64,000 nucleotides of DNA from Flavobacteriales bacterium. Its GTDB lineage: Bacteria; Bacteroidota; Bacteroidia; Flavobacteriales; UBA7312. Made by a program: the position numbers and the translations under genes. Positions 55,623 to 64,000 of this stretch are shown one piece after another. The DNA lies in NCBI GenBank assembly GCA_016779935.1, contig JADHMQ010000002.1, positions 39,649-103,648 of the forward strand, written 5' to 3'. Under the pieces are notes generated by a model. That model had not been told where the DNA came from. It did not search any database and saw only the letters and a list, made by a program, of their open reading frames with translations. How positions within the stretch are numbered: position 1 is the stretch's first letter; each line of letters starts with the position of its first letter.

Positions 55623-56336
55623 ATGACAAAGTTAAGTGTTAATATAAATAAAATTGCTACCATTAGAAATGCTCGCGGTGGCCTACTGCCAAATGTGCCA
55701 TTGGCTGCTCAACGGTGTGAGGAGTTTGGGGCAGACGGCATAACCGTTCATCCTCGTCCGGATGGTAGACACATTACCTATACTGATGTACGAGAAATAA
55801 AACCATTGGTTACTACTGAATTCAATGTTGAGGGTTATCCAAATTCTTCTTTTCTTGATTTAGTGAAAGACGTAAAACCTCATCAAGTGACCTTAGTTCC
55901 TGACGCCCCTGATGCCATAACATCTAATGCCGGTTGGGATACCATAAAATATGAAAGTATGCTTGCTGACATTATTTCTGACTTAAAGTCTTGCGGTATT
56001 AGGACCTCTATCTTTGTGGATACTGAACTAAAGCATATTGAGGGAGCAGCTAAAATTAATACAGACAGAATTGAGTTATATACAGAAAGTTATGCTAATG
56101 AATTTTTGTTAGATAAGTCGTCTGCGATTGCACCTTTCATTGATGCCGCAAAGTTAGCTCACGATTGTGGTTTAGGAATCAATGCTGGTCATGATTTAAA
56201 CCTTGAAAATTTAGCCTTTTTCGCATCTAATATTCCTCATTTGGATGAAGTATCCATAGGACATGCCTTAATTTCGGATGCCCTATATTTAGGCTTGGAG
56301 GATACTATTAAACGCTATAAAAACTGTCTAAAGTGA
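55623..56336 (+). CDS. pdxJ: pyridoxine 5'-phosphate synthase
   Basis: 237 residues. It condenses 1-deoxyxylulose 5-phosphate with 3-amino-2-oxopropyl phosphate to make vitamin B6. Motifs are LSVNINKIATIRNARGG at the N-terminus, CEEFGADGITVHPRPDGRHI, FNVEGYPN, HQVTLVPD, ELYTESYA and INAGHDLNLENL. The DXP-dependent pathway shares DXP with the MEP route that uses ispG. Its stop overlaps the GTG of the next gene. Confidence 0.95.
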   Translation: MTKLSVNINKIATIRNARGGLLPNVPLAAQRCEEFGADGITVHPRPDGRHITYTDVREIKPLVTTEFNVEGYPNSSFLDLVKDVKPHQVTLVPDAPDAITSNAGWDTIKYESMLADIISDLKSCGIRTSIFVDTELKHIEGAAKINTDRIELYTESYANEFLLDKSSAIAPFIDAAKLAHDCGLGINAGHDLNLENLAFFASNIPHLDEVSIGHALISDALYLGLEDTIKRYKNCLK

Positions 56337-57094
56337 AGTTGTTTTCAAGAGTTTTAGGAGAAGGTCAACCCTTGCTAATTATCCACGGCTTGTTTGGTAT
56401 GTCTGATAATTGGCAAACACTAGCCAAGCAATTTGCTGCTTTTTTTGAAGTGCATTTAATAGACTTGCCTAACCATGGGCGTTCTCCGCACACAGATGAG
56501 TTTTCATATTCTCACATGTGTGAAGATATTAAAGAGTATATATCAGATTCTAATTTAGAAAATGCGATTTTAATTGGTCATTCTCTTGGAGGGAAATTGG
56601 CTATGAAAATAGCCGTAACAGAGCCGCAATTAATTTCTAAGTTAATAGTAGTTGATATTAGTCCACGCTTTTATCCTATTCACCATGATAAGATAATTGA
56701 GGGTTTACAATCTCTTGATTTTGCCACTTTAAAGTCACGTTCCGAGGCAGACAAAGTGTTATCTACATACATAGGTGAAGCTGATGTAAGGCAGTTTTTA
56801 TTGAAGAGTATGTATTGGAAAGAAAAGGGTGTTTTAGATTTTAGATTTAATCTGTCTTCTATTTCAGCCAATATTGCTAATGTTGGGGAAGCTTTAGCTG
56901 AGGGTAGTAGTTATGAAAAGCCTACTTTATTCTTAAAAGGTGAACACTCAAACTACATTGGAGAACACGATGAAGACCTTATATTTACTCATTTCCCAAA
57001 TGCAGATATTGAAAACATTGAAGATAGCGGACATTGGCTGCATGCTGAAAATCCCACTCAATTTTTCGAAACGGTAATGCGTTTCCTTATTTGA
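56333..57094 (+). CDS. alpha/beta hydrolase (YbfF-like esterase)
   Basis: 253 residues from GTG 56333, which overlaps the pdxJ stop as GTGA. An oxyanion-hole motif HGLFGMSDNW (about 18-27), nucleophile elbow GHSLGGKLA (serine near 84), and the C-terminal histidine in DSGHWLHAENP complete a serine hydrolase triad. The overall pattern resembles YbfF-type esterases. The substrate is unknown. It converges with the PLD-type gene, with only one base between the stops. Confidence 0.87.
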   Translation: MKLFSRVLGEGQPLLIIHGLFGMSDNWQTLAKQFAAFFEVHLIDLPNHGRSPHTDEFSYSHMCEDIKEYISDSNLENAILIGHSLGGKLAMKIAVTEPQLISKLIVVDISPRFYPIHHDKIIEGLQSLDFATLKSRSEADKVLSTYIGEADVRQFLLKSMYWKEKGVLDFRFNLSSISANIANVGEALAEGSSYEKPTLFLKGEHSNYIGEHDEDLIFTHFPNADIENIEDSGHWLHAENPTQFFETVMRFLI

Positions 57095-57095
57095 A

Positions 57096-59375
57096 TTACT
57101 GAACTATAATTTTAATTTTCTTATTGTCAATTTCTAAGAAATAGAACCCAATATTTAAATTGTAATCTAAACTATAAGTATTCACTCCTTCAGAGATTTG
57201 CAATTTATCGTTGACTATTGTTCGCCCTTGAGTGTCAATAATTTTAAAGTTTTTGGTTGAAGAATTAGTTGAATAAAACTCTAATTTGAAACTACCATTA
57301 TTAGGGTTAGGATACAGTGTATGTTCAAACGTTTGGAAATCCTGAATAGATGTTGGTGATGTACATGCAAATTCACAGGCAACTTCAGAGTTATAAGTTC
57401 CTGTTCCATCCATGGGGTCTATACAGGCCTCGTCAATACAATTGAAAGACGGTTCTACTTGATTTTCTATTTCATTCATTCGCTCATTAAACTCTTGAAA
57501 GAACTGATTAGCAATATTAGCATCATGAATTATCATAGTGTTTTCATCGTTATTAGTTTCAGCAGTACCCGACCAGTTGTGAGAACCCGTTATGACCAGT
57601 GGGTCAGAATCTGTATTTGCATGATCTACGATACAATATTTGTGGTGAAAGCTAGCACCAAATCCTTGATGTGAAATTACGTTTACACCTTCATTTAATA
57701 AAAACTCATATTCTGAACCCTGCGTATTTATCTGTTCTATTATCCCATTTACCTCAACACCGCTTTCATGTTCTTCAGCAACGGTAGTTCCAAGTTGATT
57801 GTTGGTAAAAACTAATAGAGCAAAGTCGATTTCATGATCAGCAGATTTTAATGCATTAGAGATGTTCAAGGTTGTATTGTCAGTAGGAGAAAAATACACT
57901 TCAAAATCGTTGCCGTTCACTATAAAATGATGAGGTGTGTTATTAGTTTTATTGCTTCCAAATTTTGCGTTTTCTTCGTCAGGTTCGTCGCCATCAGAGC
58001 CCCACATTTCATTGAATTCTAATTCATAAGCTCTAGCTACGGACTGGTCCTGCACCATGATGATATGGTTAGGGTCATCAAAAATCTGACTAGAAGTCCA
58101 GTTTGTTGAGCCAGAAAGCACCCATGCACTGTCTGCTACATCAGCATCAATCACAATAAATTTATTGTGCATAATTCCCATTCCTTCAGGACGTTCAATC
58201 CATGGAATATTGTTATTTAGTGTTCCTAAAGCAGCTGTCGTTGTTGATTCGCAAGTGATATACCTTACTCTAACTCCTCTTCCGTAGGCATCATTAATCG
58301 CGTTAGTAATCATGTTGTCGGAGTGGTTGTAAACGGCAATATCAAGTGTAGAATCTGCTTTGTCAATGTAGGCTTTAATGCTATCGTTGGTATATACACC
58401 TGAGAATTGAGCATTTTCAATTGTTGCTACTGTTGTGTCTACGGGATTATTAAAACATAATCTTATTTCTCCTGAGGATGTTGATTGAGTGGCAAAAGCA
58501 AATACAGCGGAATATGCACTGTCGACGCCCTCATATGATAACGCCTGAACATAATATATGCTTCCCGCCTCAAGATTGTCTAAAGAAATAGCATGATTAA
58601 AAACATATCCACTATCAGAATTTACAGTGCCTAGCTCAAGATCTGTTGTTAGTCCGTAACTTAATTCTGAACCAGCAACACTGTTAGTTGTAAAATTTAC
58701 AATAAAGCTTGTGGTAGTAATATCACTTTGTGTCAATGGTGAATTGTAACAAATACCACCGTTGAATTCAAAATCATTTTCGTCTCTTACTAGTAACTGA
58801 TAGCCATCAAATCCAGTAAATGAATATTGCGATGATATAGCAGTTAATTTAACTGGGCAGGATGGAATTAGAGTATTTTCTATCTCACAATCAGCTTTTA
58901 CATAAATCATTCCGTTCTGACCTGCTACACTAAAATTGTGTATCCCAACGCTAAACAGTTGACCAGCATTTTCAAATACAACTTCTTCAATACTTACAAG
59001 CTCGGATTCAGTCTCCTCTCCAATTGAATTTGGGGTAATAGTTTGAGGTGTAATACTGTATCCGCTACCATGATTTATAAGGTTGCTAACAGGCTGAATT
59101 TCAAGTAGACCATTGTAGTCAACTAGTATACCAGTAACTGTAATGCTATCGCCTCTGTTAACACCTTCTGTGTTTTCGGGGTCATAGATTGCAATTCCAG
59201 CAGTTGCATCTTCAATGTAGCGAATGGGGCTTCCGAGTTCGTCGCCATTTGTTACGACCCCACTTATAGTTACTTCAGAATTTTCAGCTTGTTGTCGAGC
59301 TGTTGCAATATCCATTTGAGCAAATACGCTTGTTTGACAGATAATAGCAGCAAGTAGTAGATATATTTTTTTCAT
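57096..59375 (-). CDS. secreted PLD-superfamily protein with OB-like and Fn3-like regions, T9SS type A
   Basis: 759 residues with a signal peptide (about 1-19). An OB-fold/DUF5689-like region (about 22-205; VTISGVVTNGDELGSPIRYIED) is followed by an Fn3-like domain (about 207-300). Two HKD motifs follow: H403-K405-D410 (HNKFIVID) and H577-K579-D584 (HHKYCIVD), each with a later G-S-x-N-W. Two HKDs make a complete phospholipase D-type active site, used by nucleases and phospholipases. The C-terminus is a type A sorting domain (about 685-759; TLYPNPNNGSFKLEF). OB plus PLD suggests an extracellular nuclease, inferred. It starts 13 bases after the TonB receptor gene. Confidence 0.85.
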   Translation of the reverse strand: MKKIYLLLAAIICQTSVFAQMDIATARQQAENSEVTISGVVTNGDELGSPIRYIEDATAGIAIYDPENTEGVNRGDSITVTGILVDYNGLLEIQPVSNLINHGSGYSITPQTITPNSIGEETESELVSIEEVVFENAGQLFSVGIHNFSVAGQNGMIYVKADCEIENTLIPSCPVKLTAISSQYSFTGFDGYQLLVRDENDFEFNGGICYNSPLTQSDITTTSFIVNFTTNSVAGSELSYGLTTDLELGTVNSDSGYVFNHAISLDNLEAGSIYYVQALSYEGVDSAYSAVFAFATQSTSSGEIRLCFNNPVDTTVATIENAQFSGVYTNDSIKAYIDKADSTLDIAVYNHSDNMITNAINDAYGRGVRVRYITCESTTTAALGTLNNNIPWIERPEGMGIMHNKFIVIDADVADSAWVLSGSTNWTSSQIFDDPNHIIMVQDQSVARAYELEFNEMWGSDGDEPDEENAKFGSNKTNNTPHHFIVNGNDFEVYFSPTDNTTLNISNALKSADHEIDFALLVFTNNQLGTTVAEEHESGVEVNGIIEQINTQGSEYEFLLNEGVNVISHQGFGASFHHKYCIVDHANTDSDPLVITGSHNWSGTAETNNDENTMIIHDANIANQFFQEFNERMNEIENQVEPSFNCIDEACIDPMDGTGTYNSEVACEFACTSPTSIQDFQTFEHTLYPNPNNGSFKLEFYSTNSSTKNFKIIDTQGRTIVNDKLQISEGVNTYSLDYNLNIGFYFLEIDNKKIKIIVQ

Positions 59376-59388
59376 ATTAAGATGTTAT

Positions 59389-62193
59389 TTAAAATGTAAG
59401 TTTAGCTGATAGATTTATTCGTCTTCCCATTCCAAAGAATACACCAGCAGATTTTGCATCAAAGTCGGTGTAGTTTGCATTGTATGGGTCGTTGTTTTGT
59501 GCGTCAGAAATGTATACTTCATTTAGAGCATTTAGCACACTCATTCTGAAATCTACTTTTGTTTTTTTGTTAAGTTTTAGTGTGTAGCCTGCGTGAAAAT
59601 CTACTAGAGAATAGGATGGTATTTTCCAGGATTCTCTTCCAGCATTTTCGCCGTCTAAAGACAAAGGGTCAAAATCGGAATAATAATCATCAAAATAAGT
59701 TCCTCTAACTTTTAAGTAGATGTGGTCTAAAGGCTCGTATCGAAGGCTCATCCCAAATTGTGTTTGAGCGGCATCTCCTACATGCACTCCTGTTGCGTCA
59801 AAAGATTCTATTACTTCATCGCCAAAGTCATCTATAACAGGCTGGTTATTATCATCATAGAAACGAACGCTGTCTTGAGATTGCCATGTCCAATCGCCAA
59901 GAGACATTAATCCCTCAACGGTAAGTTTATCATTTAACCTGAAAGCTAAATCCATTTCAACACCTTTGTGTAGGGCATCCATACCATTAATGTTGGCTCT
60001 GATAGGTTCATCGTCAATAAGAATAGTTACACCGCCATTTGAAGGCTTATTTTCCCACATGGTGTAGTAGCCATTAAGGTTAGCTGATAGTTTTGAAGAA
60101 CGGTAGGAGTATCCTCCCTCAACTGCTTTTACAATTTCGTTTTCTATATCACGGTACAAGTTGTTAGAGTAATCGTAAATATTATTGAATCTTGGAGCTT
60201 TCGAAATATACCCAATGTTAAAGAACACATTATTATTAAGGTCAATATTATAATTTGCTCCAGTTTTGATTGTATATCCTCTTATCCATTTCCATGATGT
60301 TTCAGCTATTCTTGCTTCAGCAGAATTCATAGTATAGGCTATGCCATTGTGTATGATGGTATCTTCCGCCATGCTTTTTATTGCTCCAATAATACTGCCA
60401 TTTTCATCATAAATAACTTCCGTTTGTACAGAAGTACCAAGAGCTTCTACATAAGTGGTATCATCTAGCACTAAGTCTTTCTTTTTAAAATGATCAATTC
60501 GTTTGTAGGCAGAATTAGAGCCAGAAATATTCAAAAATGCACTAAGATTTCCTTTGCTGTATTCTAATTGAGAAAATAAGCCTGACCATTTTACAATTCC
60601 ATCGTTATTGTAGCGAACTTTATCGCCTACTCGTTTGATTTGAGATGTTTGTAATTGATTGTCGCTATCAACAACGTAGTCGCCACCTAATAAATCATAT
60701 ACTTCTCGGTAGTGTTCGCCCTTGTAATAGCGTAAGTCAATGCCCCCAGAAAGAGTAAACTCATCATTCATTTGGTAGTTCATTGTAGAAAGAGCGCCAT
60801 ACCAATAATGGTTGTTGATTGAACTAAGAAGATAAGTGTTTGACGACTTTTCTGTATCACTGTATAATGGGTCTATATTATTTCGGTTAAAGTCGTATGC
60901 TTCTTGAAAATTATATTGCCCATCTTCATCATAGTTATCAGAATTCCCGCTAAGACTGGTACCGCCACCATTACCTATTGAGGCATATGCAATGTTCGAA
61001 ATGTAAAATTTATCGCTAACTGCCCAAAAATCTCTTAGTGAAAATTGAGGTTTGTGGTAGTAATTCTTTTTGGTGTTTAGAGTTTCAATATTATTAATAG
61101 TGTCGCCATTACTATCCAATTCCCAACGGTTTAAATTCCCCCAGTGTTTGTTGTAGCCAATGCCTTTGTCATAGATTTCACCAAACAAAGTGTCGTTAAT
61201 TCCTAAGTCTGAAGCGTATTCTCTTGAATAGGTAGCTATATCACTTTTGTAAGAACGTTGTCCGTGTTGTTGAGGTGCTCCCAAAGCAGATAAGCTAAGC
61301 GTATGTTTGCCTAATGATTTTTGAAGCTTGGCATAATAGAAAAAGCCTTCGCTGAAGGTCTCCTCAACAAAGCCATATCCTCTTTTGTATGAACCAGCAA
61401 AAGTAAAACCCCAACCATTTTCTGATTTTCCAGAGTTATACCCAAAGGATGTTCTTATTTTACCATATGAATCAACCTCTTGCTTTATACTTCCACCTTT
61501 TCTACTTTCAATACCTTTTGTCAATAGATTCATAGTTCCTCCAACAGAAGGAATGGCAATTTTTGAAGCTCCTAACCCTCTCTGTACTTGGATGTTTCGA
61601 GTAACAGCATCAAGACCGAACCAATTGGACCAATATACCCAGCCGTTTTCCATATCATTGACTGGTATACCATCAATCATTACGGCAACGTTTCGTTGAT
61701 TAAACCCTCTAATAGTAATTCGTGCATCACCGTCACCACCACCTTGTTGAGTGGCATATACGCCTGGAGTAGAATTTAACACCATAGGAATATCTTGTGA
61801 AGCTAACTCTTCATTTATTTTCTTTAAGGGTATTGTTGAAAATGCTACGGGCGTTTTTCGGTCAACAGCAAGGTCAGCTACGACTTGAACTTCATTTAGT
61901 ACGATTGTGTTTAATGAGATGTTGAGGTAGATTGGTTTACCTTCAAGCTTTAAGCTTTTGGTGTATTTATCATAGCCAACATAAGAGGCACTTAAGTCTA
62001 ACGATTTGGCGTCTGAAAAAATAGTGAATTTACCGTCAAAATCGGTGATTATTCCTTTGCCGTCAAAAGCAATAGTAGCACCAAAAAGAGGTTCGTTAGT
62101 AGTGTTGTCAATTACAGTGCCACTAATCTTGGTTTGGCTGAATGGGCTAAAGCTTAAAAGCAGGCAGCACAAAAGAAAAAATGATTGCTTCAT
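59389..62193 (-). CDS. TonB-dependent outer-membrane receptor
   Basis: 934 residues. A signal peptide (about 1-19) is followed by a carboxypeptidase-regulatory-like domain (about 22-100; ISGTVIDNTTNEPLFGATI), the plug (about 115-230; STPGVYATQQGGGDGDARITIRG, split here for reading: TPGVYATQQ and ARITIRGFNQRNVAVMIDGI) and a large barrel ending RRINLSAKLTF. It imports an unknown ligand. There is no SusD gene beside it. The 13-base gap to the PLD-type gene suggests one transcript. It differs clearly from the other TonB receptor at 22077. Confidence 0.9.
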   Translation of the reverse strand: MKQSFFLLCCLLLSFSPFSQTKISGTVIDNTTNEPLFGATIAFDGKGIITDFDGKFTIFSDAKSLDLSASYVGYDKYTKSLKLEGKPIYLNISLNTIVLNEVQVVADLAVDRKTPVAFSTIPLKKINEELASQDIPMVLNSTPGVYATQQGGGDGDARITIRGFNQRNVAVMIDGIPVNDMENGWVYWSNWFGLDAVTRNIQVQRGLGASKIAIPSVGGTMNLLTKGIESRKGGSIKQEVDSYGKIRTSFGYNSGKSENGWGFTFAGSYKRGYGFVEETFSEGFFYYAKLQKSLGKHTLSLSALGAPQQHGQRSYKSDIATYSREYASDLGINDTLFGEIYDKGIGYNKHWGNLNRWELDSNGDTINNIETLNTKKNYYHKPQFSLRDFWAVSDKFYISNIAYASIGNGGGTSLSGNSDNYDEDGQYNFQEAYDFNRNNIDPLYSDTEKSSNTYLLSSINNHYWYGALSTMNYQMNDEFTLSGGIDLRYYKGEHYREVYDLLGGDYVVDSDNQLQTSQIKRVGDKVRYNNDGIVKWSGLFSQLEYSKGNLSAFLNISGSNSAYKRIDHFKKKDLVLDDTTYVEALGTSVQTEVIYDENGSIIGAIKSMAEDTIIHNGIAYTMNSAEARIAETSWKWIRGYTIKTGANYNIDLNNNVFFNIGYISKAPRFNNIYDYSNNLYRDIENEIVKAVEGGYSYRSSKLSANLNGYYTMWENKPSNGGVTILIDDEPIRANINGMDALHKGVEMDLAFRLNDKLTVEGLMSLGDWTWQSQDSVRFYDDNNQPVIDDFGDEVIESFDATGVHVGDAAQTQFGMSLRYEPLDHIYLKVRGTYFDDYYSDFDPLSLDGENAGRESWKIPSYSLVDFHAGYTLKLNKKTKVDFRMSVLNALNEVYISDAQNNDPYNANYTDFDAKSAGVFFGMGRRINLSAKLTF

Positions 62194-62204
62194 AGTTTAA
62201 AATA

Positions 62205-62232
62205 AAAGTGCCGGTGTAAACACCAGCACTTT
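62205..62232 (-). terminator. intrinsic terminator of the lamin-tail gene
   Basis: On the minus strand AAAGTGCTGGTG, loop TTTA, CACCGGCACTTT form a 12-bp stem with one G.T pair, followed by T-rich sequence. It separates the lamin-tail gene from the TonB receptor gene. Confidence 0.88.
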
Positions 62233-62244
62233 GAAATAGTTAAG

Positions 62245-63171
62245 TTATTTAATGATAATAGCAGAGGTTCTGACTGAATAATCGTCAAACACCATGCTTA
62301 TATTGTACAGCCCTTTTGAGAGGTTAGAAGTATTAAAAATAGTATTCTCTCCAGAATTAATGAATTCTACTTTCATTTGTTGTCCAAGAACATTTATTAA
62401 GAACAATTCTTTGATACCCTTAGTTGCTTTCAGCGTTAATGATTGTCCGATTTTAGCAGGGTTTGGGTAAATTATAAAAGATGTTAAATCGTTATCTTGA
62501 ATTGATGAAGGTGTGCTTTCGCAATCGCAATCGTGAGAGCCTAATTCAGTCCATGTGTTGTTAGGCAATGAGTCCCACTCAGCAGTTGGGTCAAATAAAA
62601 TAGGGTTGGAACCAACACCTTTTTTTACTGTCCTTTTTCTAACTAGGGTATGGTTTTTTGTCCACCAAGCACCACCGTTAGCATCTGTAAAACCAGCAGT
62701 AACATCATCCGTCCAAGCATCACCTGGATCTTCACTGATTTTTCCAATTAAATCGACTAAGACGCCATTTTTAATAAGACCAATTGCATCATTACCATTC
62801 ATGTATAATGGCGATGGATATTCTGGGGCTAATTGGTCAGCCATATTATAAAGTTCAATTTCAATATAGCCAAACTCATTAGTAGAATTTGTATCACTGT
62901 TTGTAATTATCCAAGTAGAATATGGACTTAATGAACCTGAAAGTGTCATCTCATCACTTCCGCCACTTCCGTCAATATTACCATTACCATTGGCATAGCG
63001 AACCACTTTGTATGCACCTAAGTCTACCGCAGATGAAGTAGGGTTGTATATTTCAATAGCTTTGTTGTTTGATGAACCTTCAACATACTCAGAAATAAAT
63101 ATCTCGCTACAATCTTGAGCGATAAGACTAAAAGAGAATAATGAGGCTACAAAGAATAAAATTTGTTTCAT
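62245..63171 (-). CDS. secreted lamin-tail-domain protein, T9SS type A
   Basis: 308 residues with a signal peptide (about 1-18). The lamin tail domain (about 20-215) begins CSEIFISEYVEGSSNNKAIE and contains VDLGAYKVVRYANGNG, the usual opening of bacterial extracellular LTDs. The end is a type A sorting domain (about 232-308; FIIYPNPAKIGQSLTL, ELFLINVLGQQM and GLYNISMVF). Bacterial LTDs often accompany secreted nucleases and phosphatases. It has its own promoter box and terminator, upstream of the TonB receptor - PLD pair. Confidence 0.82.
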   Translation of the reverse strand: MKQILFFVASLFSFSLIAQDCSEIFISEYVEGSSNNKAIEIYNPTSSAVDLGAYKVVRYANGNGNIDGSGGSDEMTLSGSLSPYSTWIITNSDTNSTNEFGYIEIELYNMADQLAPEYPSPLYMNGNDAIGLIKNGVLVDLIGKISEDPGDAWTDDVTAGFTDANGGAWWTKNHTLVRKRTVKKGVGSNPILFDPTAEWDSLPNNTWTELGSHDCDCESTPSSIQDNDLTSFIIYPNPAKIGQSLTLKATKGIKELFLINVLGQQMKVEFINSGENTIFNTSNLSKGLYNISMVFDDYSVRTSAIIIK

Positions 63172-63196
63172 AATGAATTGATTAAGTTAGGTGCTT

Positions 63197-63204
63197 CAAA
63201 TTTA
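63197..63204 (-). promoter_or_regulatory. -7 box for the lamin-tail gene
   Basis: TAAATTTG on the minus strand matches TAnnTTTG and ends 25 nt before ATG 63171. Confidence 0.45.
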
Positions 63205-63342
63205 ATGTAATTTTAAATAAAATGGTAGTAACATCGGTTAAAAAATAACGTTTTAAAATTGAAAAAATACTATTCTGTAACAATTAAATATTATGACATC
63301 ACATTCACAATTTAATTATATTTACAAATTATTGAATTTAGC

Positions 63343-64000
63343 ATGTCTGACAGCTTAGTAATTATACCAACTTATAACGAGAAAGAAAATATTGAACGAA
63401 TTATCCGTAAAGTTTTTTCATTTGAAAAAGCGTTTGATATTTTAATTGTCGATGATGGTTCTCCTGATGGTACAGCTCAAATTGTAAAATCACTTCAAAC
63501 CGAATTCAAGGGGCTGCATATCGAAGAAAGAACAGGAAAGCTTGGTTTAGGAACAGCCTATATTCATGGGTTTAAGTGGGCATTGAAAAAAAAATTCGAC
63601 TTTATTTTTGAAATGGATGCTGACTTCTCACACGACCCCAATGATTTATTAAGGCTGTATGCTGCTTGTCAAGAAAAAAATAATGATTTAGCAATTGGAT
63701 CACGATATACAAATGGTGTTAATATTGTAAACTGGCCAATGAGTCGTTTACTGATGTCTTTCTTTGCCTCCAAATACGTAAAGTTTGTAACTGGCTTACC
63801 AGTTAATGATTCAACAGCAGGATTTATTTGTTACAGACGGTCAGTTTTAGAAACTATAAATTTGGATAAAATCCAATTTGTAGGTTATGCATTTCAGATT
63901 GAAATGAAGTTCAAGACGTGGAAGTCAGGCTTTGATATTATAGAAGTTCCGGTTGTTTTTACTGACCGAAAAGAGGGCTATTCTAAAATGGATACTTCCA
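63343..64000 (+). CDS. polyprenol-phosphate glycosyltransferase, family 2 (3' end outside window)
   Basis: The frame opens at ATG 63343 and is still open at the right edge after 219 codons. It begins MSDSLVIIPTYNEKENIERI and has the family 2 donor-binding residues ILIVDDGSPDGTA and the metal motif FEMDADFSHDP. GLGTAYIHGFKWAL and AGFICYRRSVLE match dolichol/polyprenol-phosphate mannosyltransferase (Dpm1)-like enzymes, which charge a lipid carrier with a sugar from GDP- or UDP-sugar. The C-terminus, which in some members has membrane helices, is not visible. Its promoter is weak (TATATTTA at 63317-63324). Confidence 0.88.
   Translation, partial: MSDSLVIIPTYNEKENIERIIRKVFSFEKAFDILIVDDGSPDGTAQIVKSLQTEFKGLHIEERTGKLGLGTAYIHGFKWALKKKFDFIFEMDADFSHDPNDLLRLYAACQEKNNDLAIGSRYTNGVNIVNWPMSRLLMSFFASKYVKFVTGLPVNDSTAGFICYRRSVLETINLDKIQFVGYAFQIEMKFKTWKSGFDIIEVPVVFTDRKEGYSKMDTS

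Overview
The window is about 64 kb of chromosomal core DNA from a member of the Bacteroidota, most likely a marine or aquatic Flavobacteriales (Cryomorphaceae- or Crocinitomicaceae-like) bacterium. This placement rests on type IX secretion (T9SS) genes and cargo with both type A and type B C-terminal sorting domains, a long plant/Chlamydia-type IspG, a prokaryotic HU-CCDC81/SPOR protein and a DUF6089/PorG-like barrel. It also rests on Bacteroidota -7 promoter boxes (TAnnTTTG) ahead of many genes and on the near absence of Shine-Dalgarno sequences. The DNA is AT-rich. I saw no integrase, transposase, CRISPR array, phage gene or rRNA.

Layout. 1-3.8 kb: tail of a T9SS type B cargo gene, a PorP/SprF gene and a TPR-PD40-OmpA protein, chained by ATGA overlaps, then a sugar nucleotidyltransferase. 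4.0-13.4 kb: ispG, a secreted PNGase F-like protein, an MsbA-like ABC exporter divergent from rbfA, a LolC/E-like permease, an RluF-type pseudouridine synthase and a tRNA-dihydrouridine synthase. 13.5-19.8 kb: a CPBP protease, an ExbB - small membrane protein - ExbD - ExbD operon, tRNA-Ser(GGA), asparaginase, TatD and a family 9 glycosyltransferase. 19.8-24.4 kb: a minus-strand operon of TonB receptor, kdsB, HU/SPOR protein and acyl-CoA thioesterase. 24.5-26.9 kb: two consecutive genes, dprA and a secreted M43 metalloprotease, each broken by one apparent point lesion. 27-33.7 kb: gdhA, kbl, rplM-rpsI-rpsB-tsf, pyrH-frr. 33.7-42 kb: MMPL exporter - rmlA - polyprenyl synthase, then sucA-sucB. 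42-46.5 kb: a type B T9SS protein, a barrel protein, Nfu and gamma-carbonic anhydrase. 46.5-55.6 kb: an envelope cluster in the order CBS/ACT protein - BamA-like barrel - nadK - DUF6089 - uppS - bamA - two ompH - murI. 55.6-64 kb: pdxJ, an alpha/beta hydrolase, then a surface block of a PLD-type secreted protein, a TonB receptor and a lamin-tail protein, and a truncated polyprenol-phosphate sugar transferase gene.

Together the genes describe translation and central metabolism mixed with envelope biogenesis: LPS Kdo, undecaprenyl, BAM and periplasmic chaperones, peptidoglycan glutamate, and T9SS export. No clear undescribed system is visible. The observations best worth following are the paired lesions in dprA and the M43 protease, a solitary REP-like palindrome next to an unlisted 54-codon ORF, six genes whose promoter boxes predict leaderless mRNAs, and the TonB receptor / PLD / lamin-tail surface block.
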